Origin: Linum tenue
Lineage: Eukaryota; Streptophyta; Magnoliopsida; Malpighiales; Linaceae
Direction: 5' to 3'
Assembly (NCBI GenBank): GCA_946122785.1
Contig: CAMGYJ010000011.1
Location: 4,588,001-4,652,000, forward strand
DNA: 64,000 nt
The notes beneath the pieces were generated by a model that was not told the DNA's origin, ran no database searches, and worked only from the letters and a program-made list of their open reading frames with translations. The translations under genes were made by a program, and so were the position numbers. This document shows, one piece after another, positions 12,244-22,292 of the stretch. Every line of letters begins with the position of its first letter. The first letter of the stretch is position 1.

Positions 12244-13015
12244 ATGTTTTGGGCATTGCTATTCGTCGCACTAAAACATCTTATCCGTCGCCTTAATATT
12301 TACTAAAATTACTTAAATAGCTGTAATGTAGTTTTTATTTTTCAAAACCACATAAATACTAAAACAAACACAAAGAAGTATAACCAATAACAAAATAATA
12401 ATCAAATATAAAATATAATCAAATAAGAATTCCACCTTGCAATAAAAAAATAAAAAAATAATTGGAAACCAAAATGAGAAGATTCTCTCCACCGTAGATC
12501 TGCCACAATAACCCTCCACCTCGCCATAGTACGTCGGAGCTCGGCCACTGAGCTTCGCCCACTCTTCACTGATCGGACATCGCCTGTCGTGACCCATCGT
12601 CGCTTCCTCTCTCTCTCTCTCTCTCTCTCTGGATATTGATTGAAGCGTCGTCATGTTCTCCCACCCTTGAAGCGTCGGCGTCCCATAACCTTCTTCAATT
12701 TCCCTCCAGTCATCTCTAGCACGCCGAAGGAGACGCTATCCAGCATCGAATTCCAACTCATGTGGCTCAGAAACATCCAGCTCGCCAGAAGCCCTCTGCC
12801 TTCCATCTCCGCCGCGAACTCTGCGGGATGCATCGTTTGTCGGCGGTCTGGCGGAATGGGAGTGCCGGCAGATTGGGGGAACAACAGCTGTCGGAATTTG
12901 GTTGGTCATTGGGACGAGGCAAGAAGTTAAGATTGCGGATTGAAATTGGGGACAAGGGTACAAACGTCAATTTAGTTCAAATTTTAGGGCGACGAATAAC
13001 GATTCAGATGTTTTG
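12244..13015. mobile_element. Non-autonomous TIR DNA transposon, 756 bp, in pseudogene exon 6
   Basis: The element (12252-13007) is flanked by the direct 8-bp repeat ATGTTTTG (12244-12251 and 13008-13015). Its ends carry the shared inverted motif TATTCGTCGC followed by CTAAAA. It splits exon 6 of the PTC52 pseudogene exactly. It contains a GC-richer block (about 12480-12930) and a CT microsatellite, but no recognisable transposase. Superfamily is uncertain (hAT or Mutator-like). Confidence 0.75.
12607..12630 (+). repeat. (CT)12 microsatellite
   Basis: Twelve perfect CT dinucleotides inside the TIR element. Confidence 0.95.
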
Positions 13016-13080
13016 TTCCTACTAAGTTTGATGCTCTGGTGGTTGGCTCCAGAAGATGGTTGAACAAATATACTGTTAAG

Positions 13081-13236
13081 GATATTAATTACATTTGGTA
13101 TTTGGATTTGTGTCAAATTCATGGGGTGATTTCCAAATACATGTCTAGTGTATTACTTGTCAACTTCAAATACATTTCAACAACTAGTGATTTGAAATGC
13201 CTCATAACAAAAGATTGGACCTATTTGTAAAATATT
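13081..13236. other. Left flank of the foldback element
   Basis: AT-rich sequence with repeated 'caaatac'/'tttgaaat' words resembling 14540-14700. The two pieces are probably halves of one older TIR element split by the foldback insertion, but I could not fix its outer ends. Confidence 0.35.
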
Positions 13237-14340
13237 AAAAGTTTGGACTTTGCTACGGTGACATGCATGTCACGGTGACATGCACTTTTCGGTCGACCTC
13301 ATATAAGATCAGGTCGACCTAATTAGTTGTTTCAGTGTACAAACAGTTTCATGGTGCCTACTTTGGAAATTCATATCTTACAATTGGCTAGATGGAAATT
13401 GGAGATTAAAGGCTTGTTTTGAAGCTGAAGTGTCCCTCTACACATTAAAGTACTTGGGAGCTCAATAGAAAGTCCAGAAGACCATTTTTGAACCTGACCA
13501 AAAGGCTATGCCAAAACTGGGAAACTGCCTGAAAATGGCTAAGTCTGGCAACGTGTTTGTCAAGCCTACTTTGGAGCTCAATTTCACAAGCATGGATGCG
13601 AGTCAAGTCCAGGGGCCTTTACCACGTTAAATTACGTATTTTTTTATACAAATGCAAGGCATTGAATGAAAGATTGAATATCTTTAAGGCTTCAAACAAA
13701 AGGCTCGAAGTTGCTACGAAGGCTGTTTTTCTGGCAGCTTGCTTGTGCTCGAAGTCTGCCAGAAAAACAACCTTCGTAGCAACTTCGACCCTTTTGTTTG
13801 AAGCCTTAAAGATATCCAATCTTTCATCCAATTCCTTGAATTTGTATAAAAACATACCTAATTTAACGTGGTAGAGGCTCCTGGACTCGACTCGCATTCA
13901 TGCTTCTCGAATTGAGCTCAAAAATAGGCTTCACAAACACGTTTCCAGACTTAGCCATTTCTAGGCAGTTTCCCAGTTTTGGCATAGCCTTTTGATGAGG
14001 TTCAAAAATGGTCTTCTGGACTTCCTATCGAGCTCTCAATCACTTCAATATGTAGAGGGACACTCCAGCTTCAAAACAAGTCATTAGTCTTCAATTTCCA
14101 TCTAGCCAATTGTATGATATGAATATCCAAAGTAGACACCATAAACTGTTTTTACACTGAAACAACATATTAGGTCGACCGGATCCTATATGAGGTCGAC
14201 CGAATCCTAAATGAGGTCGACCGGATCCTATATGAGGTCGACCGAATTCTATATGAGGTCGACCTAATCCTAACTGAGGTCGACCGGAAAGTGCAAGTCA
14301 CCGTGACATGCATGTCACCGTAGGCACACCCTAAAAGTTT
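13237..14340. mobile_element. Foldback (hairpin) Mutator-like element, 1086 bp
   Basis: The element (13246-14331) is flanked by a perfect 9-bp target duplication TAAAAGTTT (13237-13245, 14332-14340), typical of Mutator-like elements. Almost the whole element is one inverted repeat of two arms of about 490-580 bp meeting at about 13738. Arm tips share CTACGGTGACATGCATGTCA. The arms keep long stretches of high identity; for example, both contain the 'aaggcttcaaacaaaaggctcgaag'-type segment in opposite orientation. Open frames on both strands of the arms (13557-13874 and 13619-13897) are mirror images and not real genes. It has no transposase. Confidence 0.9.
14170..14287. repeat. Tandem 21-bp GGTCGACC repeat in the right foldback arm
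   Basis: Six units of about 21 bp start 'aggtcgacc' followed by variants such as ggatcctatatg and gaatcctaaatg. The left arm has only about two degenerate units (13291-13324), so the array expanded after the arms formed. Each unit contains the palindrome GGTCGACC. Confidence 0.9.
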
Positions 14341-14702
14341 AGGTACTATAGTGTGAGGCAAAACATATAAAGGTACCAAAACGTAATTTTACCACCAAAA
14401 TTTTAGGACCTTTTTGTAAAATTAGAAAAGTTTAGGTACTAAATTATAAGAAAATAATTTTGGATACCAAACTGTAATTTATCAAAATTTGTAGTAAGTG
14501 ACCAAAAAATTCAAAATAAAAATAAAAATCATAAAATAAAAATTACAAATGAGTATCCAAACAACGCATTTGAATTACATGTATTTCAAATGCTAATTTC
14601 AAATACATCCATTTCAAATGCATGTATTTCAAATACCTTACATTTGAAATGCATGTATTTCAAATACCTTACATTTGAAATACACTTACCCAAACGCACC
14701 TT
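14341..14702. other. AT-rich sequence with 'tttgaaat' words
   Basis: No gene. The end (about 14570-14700) is packed with atgtatttcaaat/tttgaaat words and ends 'cttacccaaacgcaccttt', resembling the end of the neighbouring MITE. Confidence 0.4.
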
Positions 14703-14995
14703 TAGGGGTTGTTTGGAAGTTGTGATTCTTCAAATTGATGTATTGGGACAATTAGTGTATTATCATTTGATGGATTGAATCAATTGATGTATTAAGTAAA
14801 TATCTTGTTTGGAGGTTTAGATTGTGTTTTTGTTCTAAAGGTAAAAAAGTTAGTATTGAGTGATTGTGGTGGGGCCTCCAAAAAGTAAATGCATGTATTC
14901 TAGTTCTATATAAACCAAAAAAAACGCTTTAATCTCATAAATACATGAATTAGATCAATACACCATTTGAAATACACTTACCCAAACAACCCCTA
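14703..14995. mobile_element. MITE with TAGGGGTTGTTTGG terminal repeats
   Basis: Perfect 14-bp inverted repeats (TAGGGGTTGTTTGG at both ends) bound a 293-bp AT-rich element with no coding capacity. The TIR style resembles non-autonomous hAT elements. I could not find a clear target duplication. Confidence 0.7.
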
Positions 14996-15609
14996 GTGAA
15001 GTTGAGTAGAGGGGCAAACAGAGCCTTGATGTTCACCAACCTAAATTTGAATTTTTTTTTTCAATTTTTTTTTTCAAGTTCATTATATACAAATACAAGT
15101 AGACTGAACATTATTTAGAAGAGATCAACCACCATATGGCTCACCAATCGACACCATAATTCACCCATCTGCTTCTTTAATTCTCCCCATTCCTTTCACC
15201 TCTGTGGTAGCTGGAGATTCAGAATATGATTGAAATGGGTGATGGGGCAATGTTTTGGGAGAAGAAAAGAAACCACGACTCCACGAGTATAATGCCACAC
15301 ATATCCTTTTCCATCTCCAATTAAGTTAAACAACAAGTCGCCAACTTTTGCGACAAACACAGCTCCTTTTCGACAAGTTCGTGTCATTGAGAAAAGTTAT
15401 ATGTGTCTCATAGCTGGATTCTATATTGTTTTTCTGACCATCAGCCAGAAAAACCCACCAAATTAGGAGTTTGCAGGATTCTGATAGTGATTGCGTGAAT
15501 AGAATATGGTAGTGGTTGTGTAGTTGTAATCATTCGAAAGCACTTGAGGTTGTAATCATTCGAAATTTACTGTAAATAAAATATTAAATACAATCCATTA
15601 AAACTTTGA
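14996..15609. other. Intergenic, no gene seen
   Basis: AT-rich sequence with T-runs at about 15050-15075. The 63-aa minus-strand open frame at 15196-15387 has no recognisable feature. Confidence 0.4.
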
Positions 15610-16142
15610 TAAAAATTAGGGTTAATATTTTCGTATGGCCTAAACTTTGACCAAAATAAATATCCTGACCAATCTTTTCGATCTATAACATCCTGGCCCG
15701 AACTATGCACCAAAATAAATAATTTGGCCAGATCCGACTTTTGACCGTTAACTTGGACGGTCAAACGCATTGACCGTTAGTCAACGCGCCATGTCACTTC
15801 CAAGTCAACATAAAATATTTAAAATAATTCACAATTTCCACACATTCCCTAATTTTAAATTATTATAAATTTAAAAAAATCATCTAATACCTTAGTTAAA
15901 CCAAAAATAAAAAACGAAAAAAAATATATATTTATCAGATCTTCTGACGTGGCAGTGACGTGGCGCGTTGACCGTTAGTCAACGCGTTTGACCGTCCAAG
16001 TTAACGGTCAAACATCGGATTTGGCCAAATTGTTTATTTTGGTGTATAGTTCAGGCCAGGATGTTATAGATCGAAAAGATTGGCCACGATGTTTATTTTG
16101 GTCAAAGTTCAGACCATACGAAAATATTAACCCTAAAAATTA
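15610..16142. mobile_element. Mutator-like MITE, 515 bp, upstream of PTC52-B
   Basis: The element (15619-16133) has long inverted repeats of more than 140 bp beginning GGGTTAATATTTTCGTATGG and a perfect 9-bp target duplication TAAAAATTA (15610-15618, 16134-16142). It has no coding capacity. Its arms contain many TTGAC/GTCAA words. It ends about 140 bp before the PTC52-B start codon. Confidence 0.9.
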
Positions 16143-16274
16143 TTATACATATATTTTCTTTTGTAGAGCTTTTATTATTATACCGTGGACCAGCAATAGC
16201 TTTCCCTCCCTCTTTATAACTTGGATCAAAACGATGGCGCCATAGTAGCAATTCGCAAGCAGAGAGCAGTAGCC
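16143..16274 (+). promoter_or_regulatory. PTC52-B proximal promoter / 5' UTR
   Basis: This 132-bp stretch separates the MITE from the start codon. A TATA-like TTTATAA lies at 16213-16219, about 55 nt upstream of the ATG. The rest of the upstream promoter is transposon-derived. Confidence 0.5.
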
Positions 16275-18662
16275 ATGAAAGCTTTCGCAGCTTCTTCATC
16301 TCTTCCATCTCTTTACTCCCCAACTCAGCTCACTCATGCCCAACTACACAAACCCAATTTCTCAAATTTTGATTCTATTTTCGCACACAATTCGCCATCC
16401 CCGCCATTACTTCACATCAGGGCACCCTCAAAATTCAAGCTTTTCTCCTCCCCTGTTTCATTGGACCATGTACCGCTCGAAGCAGCCGACACCGTCACCG
16501 CCGCCGCCGCCGCCGGAGAGGAGAAGTTCGACTGGTACTCCCAGTGGTACCCTTTGATCCCGGTGTGCGATCTGGACAAGAAGGTCCCACACGCCAAGAA
16601 GGTGTTGGGTTTGGATGTGGTGGTGTGGTGGGACAGAAACGAGAATGCATGGAAGGTGTTCGACGATATGTGTCCTCACCGCCTGGCTCCGCTCTCCGAA
16701 GGAAGGATCGATCCGTCGGGAAGGCTGCAGTGCGTTTATCACGGATGGTGTTTTGATGGCTCCGGTAGCTGCAAGCTGATCCCCCAAGCTCCTCCCGACG
16801 GTCCCCCAGTAAGTCTTGATTCGATTACCATTAACCTTAAAATCGTGATTGAATGTAGAAGCGATTTGGTGATCTAGAAGTGTGAAAACATTGTAAGAGA
16901 TTAATTAATAGGTTAACAAATCCTTTATAAACAACTTGAGTTATTGGGATCCGTTGGTTTATGAGTTATGACTTATGACATGGTAAGTGAAAAATGTGAT
17001 TCTATATGAAAGCGTTTTGGTGACGAAAACGTGTAAAAACGAAGCTTTTAAGTTTTAAAACATGATTTTGACTGTATTGACTACGAAGAACGGATCTTAA
17101 TGTCAAGACGAACTTGAAAACAAAATTGTAGGTTCACACCAACAAAAGGGCTTGTGTTGCAGCTTACCCAACCATTGTGCATCATGGCATGGTGTGGTTT
17201 TGGCCCAACTCTGATCCTCGGTACAAGGACATTTTTGAGAAGGAGAAACCTCCTTTCATTCCGGAGTTGGATGATCCATCGTTCACGACGGTGATGGGCA
17301 GTCGAGATCTGCCTTATGGGTATGATGTATTGATAGAGAACCTTATGGATCCTGCTCATCTTCCCTACGCGCATTATAAGCTTGGACCAACACAGCCCTT
17401 CAAGGGTAAGTTCGATTTCTGATGGGTTCATGATTTGAGTTTCTTTCTAGTTTCAAGGAGTTCAAGTTGAAAGTTGGTTTCTTTCTCAGAAATGCGCGAC
17501 AGAGAAGGCGGAAGACCACTTGATTTTGTGGTGAAGAATCCAGGGATAGGAGGATTTGATGTGGATATGGGATTCGGTTGCATTAATTTCCATGCACCTT
17601 GCATCATTTCTTACCATACTGCTCTGCCTTCTGGAACCGATGAGGTAACTTAAACTGCATCTCATTGAGAACTGGGCATGAAAACTATTTGCTGATGCGC
17701 TCTTCGGTGTTGTATTGTTGTTCTTGCAGGAGCGGAAGACGGCATTAATATTCATCTGCATTCCTGTCAGTCCGGGCAACAGTAGATACATTTGGGCTTT
17801 CCCAAGGAATTTCGATACTTGGGTTGACAAAATTTTGCCCAGATGGATGGCACACATGGCAACGAACGTGCTCTTGGATTCCGATCTGTATCTTCTTCAT
17901 GTAGAGGTGACTTTTCTCTGAAACTTTTGAGTGAAGTATCACATCAAATAGACTCGTCACTTGATCAAAATTGCACAATCAATGCTCTTATAACGCGATA
18001 GTTTAGTGAACATTCAAGCATTTAACCTGCGAAAACGAATCGGTTAAGCATTGACAGAGCACAACGAATTGATCAACAGGAACGTAAAATCAAGGAAAAA
18101 GGGCCTGCGAATTGGCAGAAGGCATGTTTCTTGCCGATCAAGTCTGATGCTCTGGTGGTTGGCTTTAGACAATGGTTCAACAAATATGCAGATAGTAAAG
18201 TCGACTGGGGAAGCAGGTGTACTGATGATCTTCCTCCAACCCCGCCAAGAGAACAACTTATGGATAGGTACTTTCAAGAAATTAAACTAGTACTGTTAAT
18301 CCAGTTTCAATCTGAACCCGTTCGAGCACATCTATACCGTCTAATTTGCTACTGTGATCAGGTACTGGAGCCATGTGGTGAACTGCAGTAGCTGCAATCG
18401 AGCATACAAGACTCTGAACGCTATCGAGACCGTGCTCAAGGTCGTCGCAGTTGGATCGATCGCCGTTGCTGCAGCAGCTGCACAGGGGATGTTGTCGGGG
18501 GCTGCGAGAACCAAACTCGCAGTCTTCGCTACAGCCTGCTACGTAGCTTCGAAGTGGCTGGCTTATTTCGTTTACAACAACTTCCGCTACCATGACTACA
18601 ATCACTCGGTTCCTGAGAAGGTGATGCTTCTTGCTCGAATTTGGAACGTCGGTGCTGCTTAA
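16275..18662 (+). CDS. PTC52: PTC52/ACD1-like Rieske oxygenase, copy B (intron 2 lost)
   Basis: Second member of the array, probably with the same role in the chloroplast envelope. Six exons: 16275-16808, 17132-17405, 17490-17644, 17730-17906, 18080-18267, 18362-18662; 542 aa. The exon at 17132-17405 equals exons 2+3 of copies A and C joined exactly at the splice site, so intron 2 has been precisely lost. Rieske ligands CPH (133/135) and CVYH (153/156), the [12 protein letters not shown] iron site and the CxxC (451/454) are intact. The C-terminus extends past YHDYNHSV by about 17 residues (ending WNVGAA), unlike copy A. ATG 16275 aligns with the transit-peptide starts of the other copies; the in-frame open sequence from 16221 gives a longer but less likely start. 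Confidence 0.92.
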
Positions 18663-19050
18663 TTAGTAGCTGTAGCCGTGCGGTGGGGATGCAGAATGGT
18701 TTGCTCACGATCTTGGCGAATGACCATTGTCATAAAACAAATCAATTCCTGAAAAAATGTTACAGTAGAGTATTTATGTTGATCTGCTCCAATTGTTGTA
18801 CAACCAGAAACAGCTTTGTCTCTGTTTCCTCGATGGATGAGTGATGATTTCGATTCAAACCCTTTCGAATAAAGGTCAATGCTTGATGCTTATGAAACCT
18901 ATGCTACTTGCAAAGATTCTTCATGGAACCCTCTGTTTCTACTGCTATAACTACTGCGCATCCTCTGCAAGTGGAAGGGAGACAAGGAGTAATGGCCGTG
19001 CTAAGCTGGCTTACCATTCTTCTGTCCACTAGCCAAACCAAACTTGTCTC
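18663..19050. other. 3' flank of PTC52-B
   Basis: Probable 3' UTR. Two short overlapping open frames (18841-19093) have no recognisable features. Confidence 0.4.
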
Positions 19051-19058
19051 CAATATTA

Positions 19059-19330
19059 GGGTAAATTGCATGGTTGGTCACTGTGATTACTAAAAACGTT
19101 CACGTTTGGTTACTAAAAATATTTAATTTCATTCGTGGTCACTAAAATTAGTTAAAGATTTCAAGTTTGGTCACTCTCCGTTCAACTTCGTTAAATTTTG
19201 CTTATGTGGCAGTCAACTCTTATAATTGACCGTTAAATGTGTGACATGACAATTAAAAAATTAAAAAAAATTTAATTTTTAAAATTTTCACCTCATTTCT
19301 AACTATTTAAAAAACCCTAGCGGCTCCGTT
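19059..19330. repeat. Relic of a 'gggtaaat...ggtcact' MITE
   Basis: Begins GGGTAAATTGCATGGTTGGTCACTG-like (about 19059) and repeats the ggtcact/actaaaa words seen in the complete MITE at 62238-62622. Only one arm is visible; the opposite arm was not found. It is a degraded relative. Confidence 0.5.
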
Positions 19331-20307
19331 AAATTTTAACACAACTAACCCTAGCGGCTCCCCTGCATTTTCCCACCGCCGCCTCTCAATGTCTCTTCTC
19401 GCCGCCGCCTCCACTAGCTGGTGAAGAGCTCCCTCCCTCCAATTCACCTCTCTTTCTCTCTCTCCTCTCAGCTACATTCGTCGTTCACTCTTTCGCCCGC
19501 AAGATCGCCGCCAGAGAAGGTGTGGAGCATATGATATTTGAGTCACAAATCCATGACGCAAATCCAATAAGCAAACGATATTTGGGTCTTATGACGACCT
19601 CCTTTTCTTGTTCCAGAGGGGACAAGGTGGCTTCTACCTTTTCACTACTACCATAAACTCCTTCATATGGAGTTGTCGATTTTACCATGGGTATGCACGT
19701 GCTACGTTGAGACATATATTACTATCTTATACTATAGTGGTAATGTTTGATGGTACATAAAAGTATACTATGGTGGTATGCTAGGAGATCGTGTTGTATG
19801 AATACATGATGGTGTAGAATTACTGTATATATGATAGTAGGAATATATTAACTAGAAGTGTCAAAACAGAACACAACTTGAGTAATCTGTTCATTCAACC
19901 CTACCTACAACCCCGCCATAACTGGGTTAACTAAAAAATCAATGACCCAAACCTGCCTATCCCACAAACTAGTTTCTTAGAACTCGATAGACCAGCAATC
20001 CTAAGAACTCGCAACCCAACAAAACTATAATCCGATAAACCCATAATATGTCTGACCCATAACTCAATTAACCCAACCCCGTTTGGCCTGATAAACTATG
20101 AATAAAGTTCATTATTTCAAGTAATGGTTCACATTGTTAGAAGTTGATTAATGTATGATTTATATATTATTCTCTAGTAGTTTTGCAACATATTTCCACA
20201 ATGATCAAATTATTGACACTCCAAACTTTAATTCAAGTTATTGACTAACGTATGCTACTATTAGGACATTTTGAGTTCAAAATAATTAATTTATAACACC
20301 AATTATG
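19331..20307. other. Intergenic, no gene seen
   Basis: A pyrimidine- and GCC-rich patch at 19350-19470, then AT-rich sequence. The 76-aa minus frame at 19485-19715 has no recognisable motif. Confidence 0.4.
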
Positions 20308-21919
20308 ACCTATTGATCTAGAGGAGAAATTGCTGGCTCGCCTTTAGGGTTGGAAGCAGCGGACTCTGTCTTGGACGGCGAAGGAGATTTTGATTAAATC
20401 AATCGCTTTAGCTTTGCCCTTACATGTTATGTCCTGTTTGAAGCTTCCCCTCTCGCTCTGCCGCCTCTTGGACAAACATGTAGCGAGATTTTGGTGGGGT
20501 GTGGAGGATGGTCGGTCAAATATTCGTTGGAAGTCTTGGAGGAACATGTGAAGAAGTAAGCATGAGGGTGGAATGGGTTTTCGGGGATTTGAGCATTTCA
20601 ATCAGACACTTTTAGCCAAGATTGGGTGGCACATCCTAAATGACCCAGCCTCGTTGCTTGCCCAGGTTTATAAAGGAAAATATTTTCCCATTAAGAGTTT
20701 CATTGAGGCTACTGTGCTCTCTCGTTCATCTTGGGGATGGCAAAGCATCCTGTTTGGCAGACAACTGTTGGTTCAGGGGGCTACGATGGCAAATTGGTAA
20801 TGGCAAGAAAGACCCGCTGTTGCATTCCAGTTGGGTGTCTCGAATCCATCCCTGGCCCCTACCTATAACCCCCAGGTCTTGCCTGATGAAGGGGACCTGT
20901 GTGTTGCGAAAGTTATTTTCCAAGGGGAAGAACATTGGTGTGATTCAAAGCTTAGACAGTGGTTTGACCCGCCTACTTGTAGGGCTATCAAGGAAATCCC
21001 TCTTCCGAAAATGGATGTTGCGGATCGACTTGTCTGGCATGATACGCCTGACAGTTCCTTCACTGTTAAATCAGCTTATCACTTGGCAGACTCGCTGGAT
21101 AGAAGGGTTGGTCATTGGCGAGCCATGGCTAGTTAGATGGATAGGGGAAGCTGGATCCGCTGTGGGACGCTAATATTCCCCCAAAATTGAAAGTTTTCCT
21201 CTGGAAAATCTTTAACCATATCCTGCCAACGACAGAAGCATTACTTGAAAGAGATGTCCAAGTCCATCCCAGGTGTCCAGTTTGTTGGGCGAAATCAGAA
21301 ATGATGGAACATTTGTTTCTGGAGTGCCTTGTGGCTAGAGTCTTGTGGGGATTATGCGGGCTTGGAATATCTTGGACAAGGGCTTTCTCGTCACACTTTC
21401 CCACTCTTCCTGAAAAGGTTGTTGCTGCTCATCCATCAACCTCAGCTGCTTATGGCGGTCATTGCAGTGCTTTGGAGGATCTAGCGGTCACGGAACTGGG
21501 TTGTCTTTGAGGGCTAACATTTTGGGATCCCAGCTTTAATGAGGCAGTATCACCAACACCTCCATGAATGGGTAAGCTTGCCGGTTGATAAAAATCAGCG
21601 GGTGCCCGTCCCTCTCATTCCGCCTTTGGGGGTGGTACACCCTAGTGCACTGGTCTGTAGGTGGGATGGGGCTACCAATCGTGGGTCTCATTCGACACGA
21701 GGGATGGTTATCATGGATCAAGTTGGGGAGATCATTTTGGCTAATGGGGTTTGTAGGTTGGCGTAGTAATAGGTAGCCCACTTGGTTGCTAGGAAGACCC
21801 TTCAATTATACCCTACTACAAGTCGTTTATTCGATTTTGTAGGCTGGTTGCGCTCTGGGATGTAATTATCTATTTTATTGATCAATATATAATGATCTTT
21901 TGTAAAAAAAAAACCTATT
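20308..21919 (+). mobile_element. 5'-truncated, decayed L1-type LINE
   Basis: The segment encodes, across several frames, the end of LINE ORF2: the post-RT region (KIGWHILNDPASLLAQVYKGKYFP), a zf-RVT domain (VWHDTPDSSFTVKSAY...PPKLKVFLWKI) and CPVCWAKSEMMEHLFLEC. It ends in an A-run (about 21904-21913). A short direct repeat ACCTATT (20308-20314, 21913-21919) may be the target duplication. Frames are broken by several shifts, so it is an old insertion. Confidence 0.85.
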
Positions 21920-22259
21920 CAACTGATTGTATGAGCTAATTTTAGGTAAACTATCACTCAACAAAATCATATCTCTAGTCAACAAAAAGATATCATCACC
22001 TTCAATCACTCAAATTATTTCTATAATCATTTAACTTTATATCCCATGATTAATTTGTAATAATGAAGAATAAGAACAAAGGATAGCAAACAAAAAAGAG
22101 TCATTCTCTTTGATATTTTTTTAAAAAAAATATACCACGTACAGACGTACTTTGAATTTTTCCTCTATTTTATGTTGCCAAAAGTTTGGTGGTTGACAAA
22201 TCTTGGGCCACCAGTGGGAAAACTCATTGATCAAATTAGGGTTTGAAATTTATATATGT
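21920..22259. other. AT-rich intergenic sequence
   Basis: No gene or repeat recognised between the LINE tail and the putative Helitron end. Confidence 0.4.
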
Positions 22260-22292
22260 ACTAGTACGGAAGCCCGCGCTTCGCGGCGGGAG
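22260..22292 (-). mobile_element. Putative Helitron 3' terminus
   Basis: On the minus strand a GC-rich hairpin (CCCGCCGCGAAGCGCGGG) is followed after a few bases by CTAG and then T. This is the arrangement of Helitron 3' ends, which insert at A|T. The element would extend to higher coordinates. I could not find the matching 5' TC end or a Rep/helicase, so it would be non-autonomous. Confidence 0.5.

Larger units (their letters stand above)
11250..13080 (+). pseudogene. PTC52 pseudogene fragment (exons 5-6), split by two transposons
   Basis: 11250-11380 aligns with exon 5 of copy A (VFICIPVSP...[10 protein letters not shown]...WLD), with an extra 'gtaga' and other small changes. The exon resumes at 12047-12113 (...SDLYLL), followed by an intron-like stretch and exon 6 start at about 12191-12251. 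Exon 6 continues at 13016-13080 (PTK-DALVVG-RRW-NKY). Exons 1-4, the rest of exon 6 and exon 7 are absent. A hAT element (11381-12046) and a second TIR element (12252-13007) interrupt it. It lies between copies A and B in the same orientation, so it is a dead member of the tandem array. Confidence 0.9.

Noticed and set aside
13557..13897. Overlapping open frames of about 100 codons on both strands
   Set aside because: They are mirror images produced by the inverted arms of the foldback element, with no splice or domain support.
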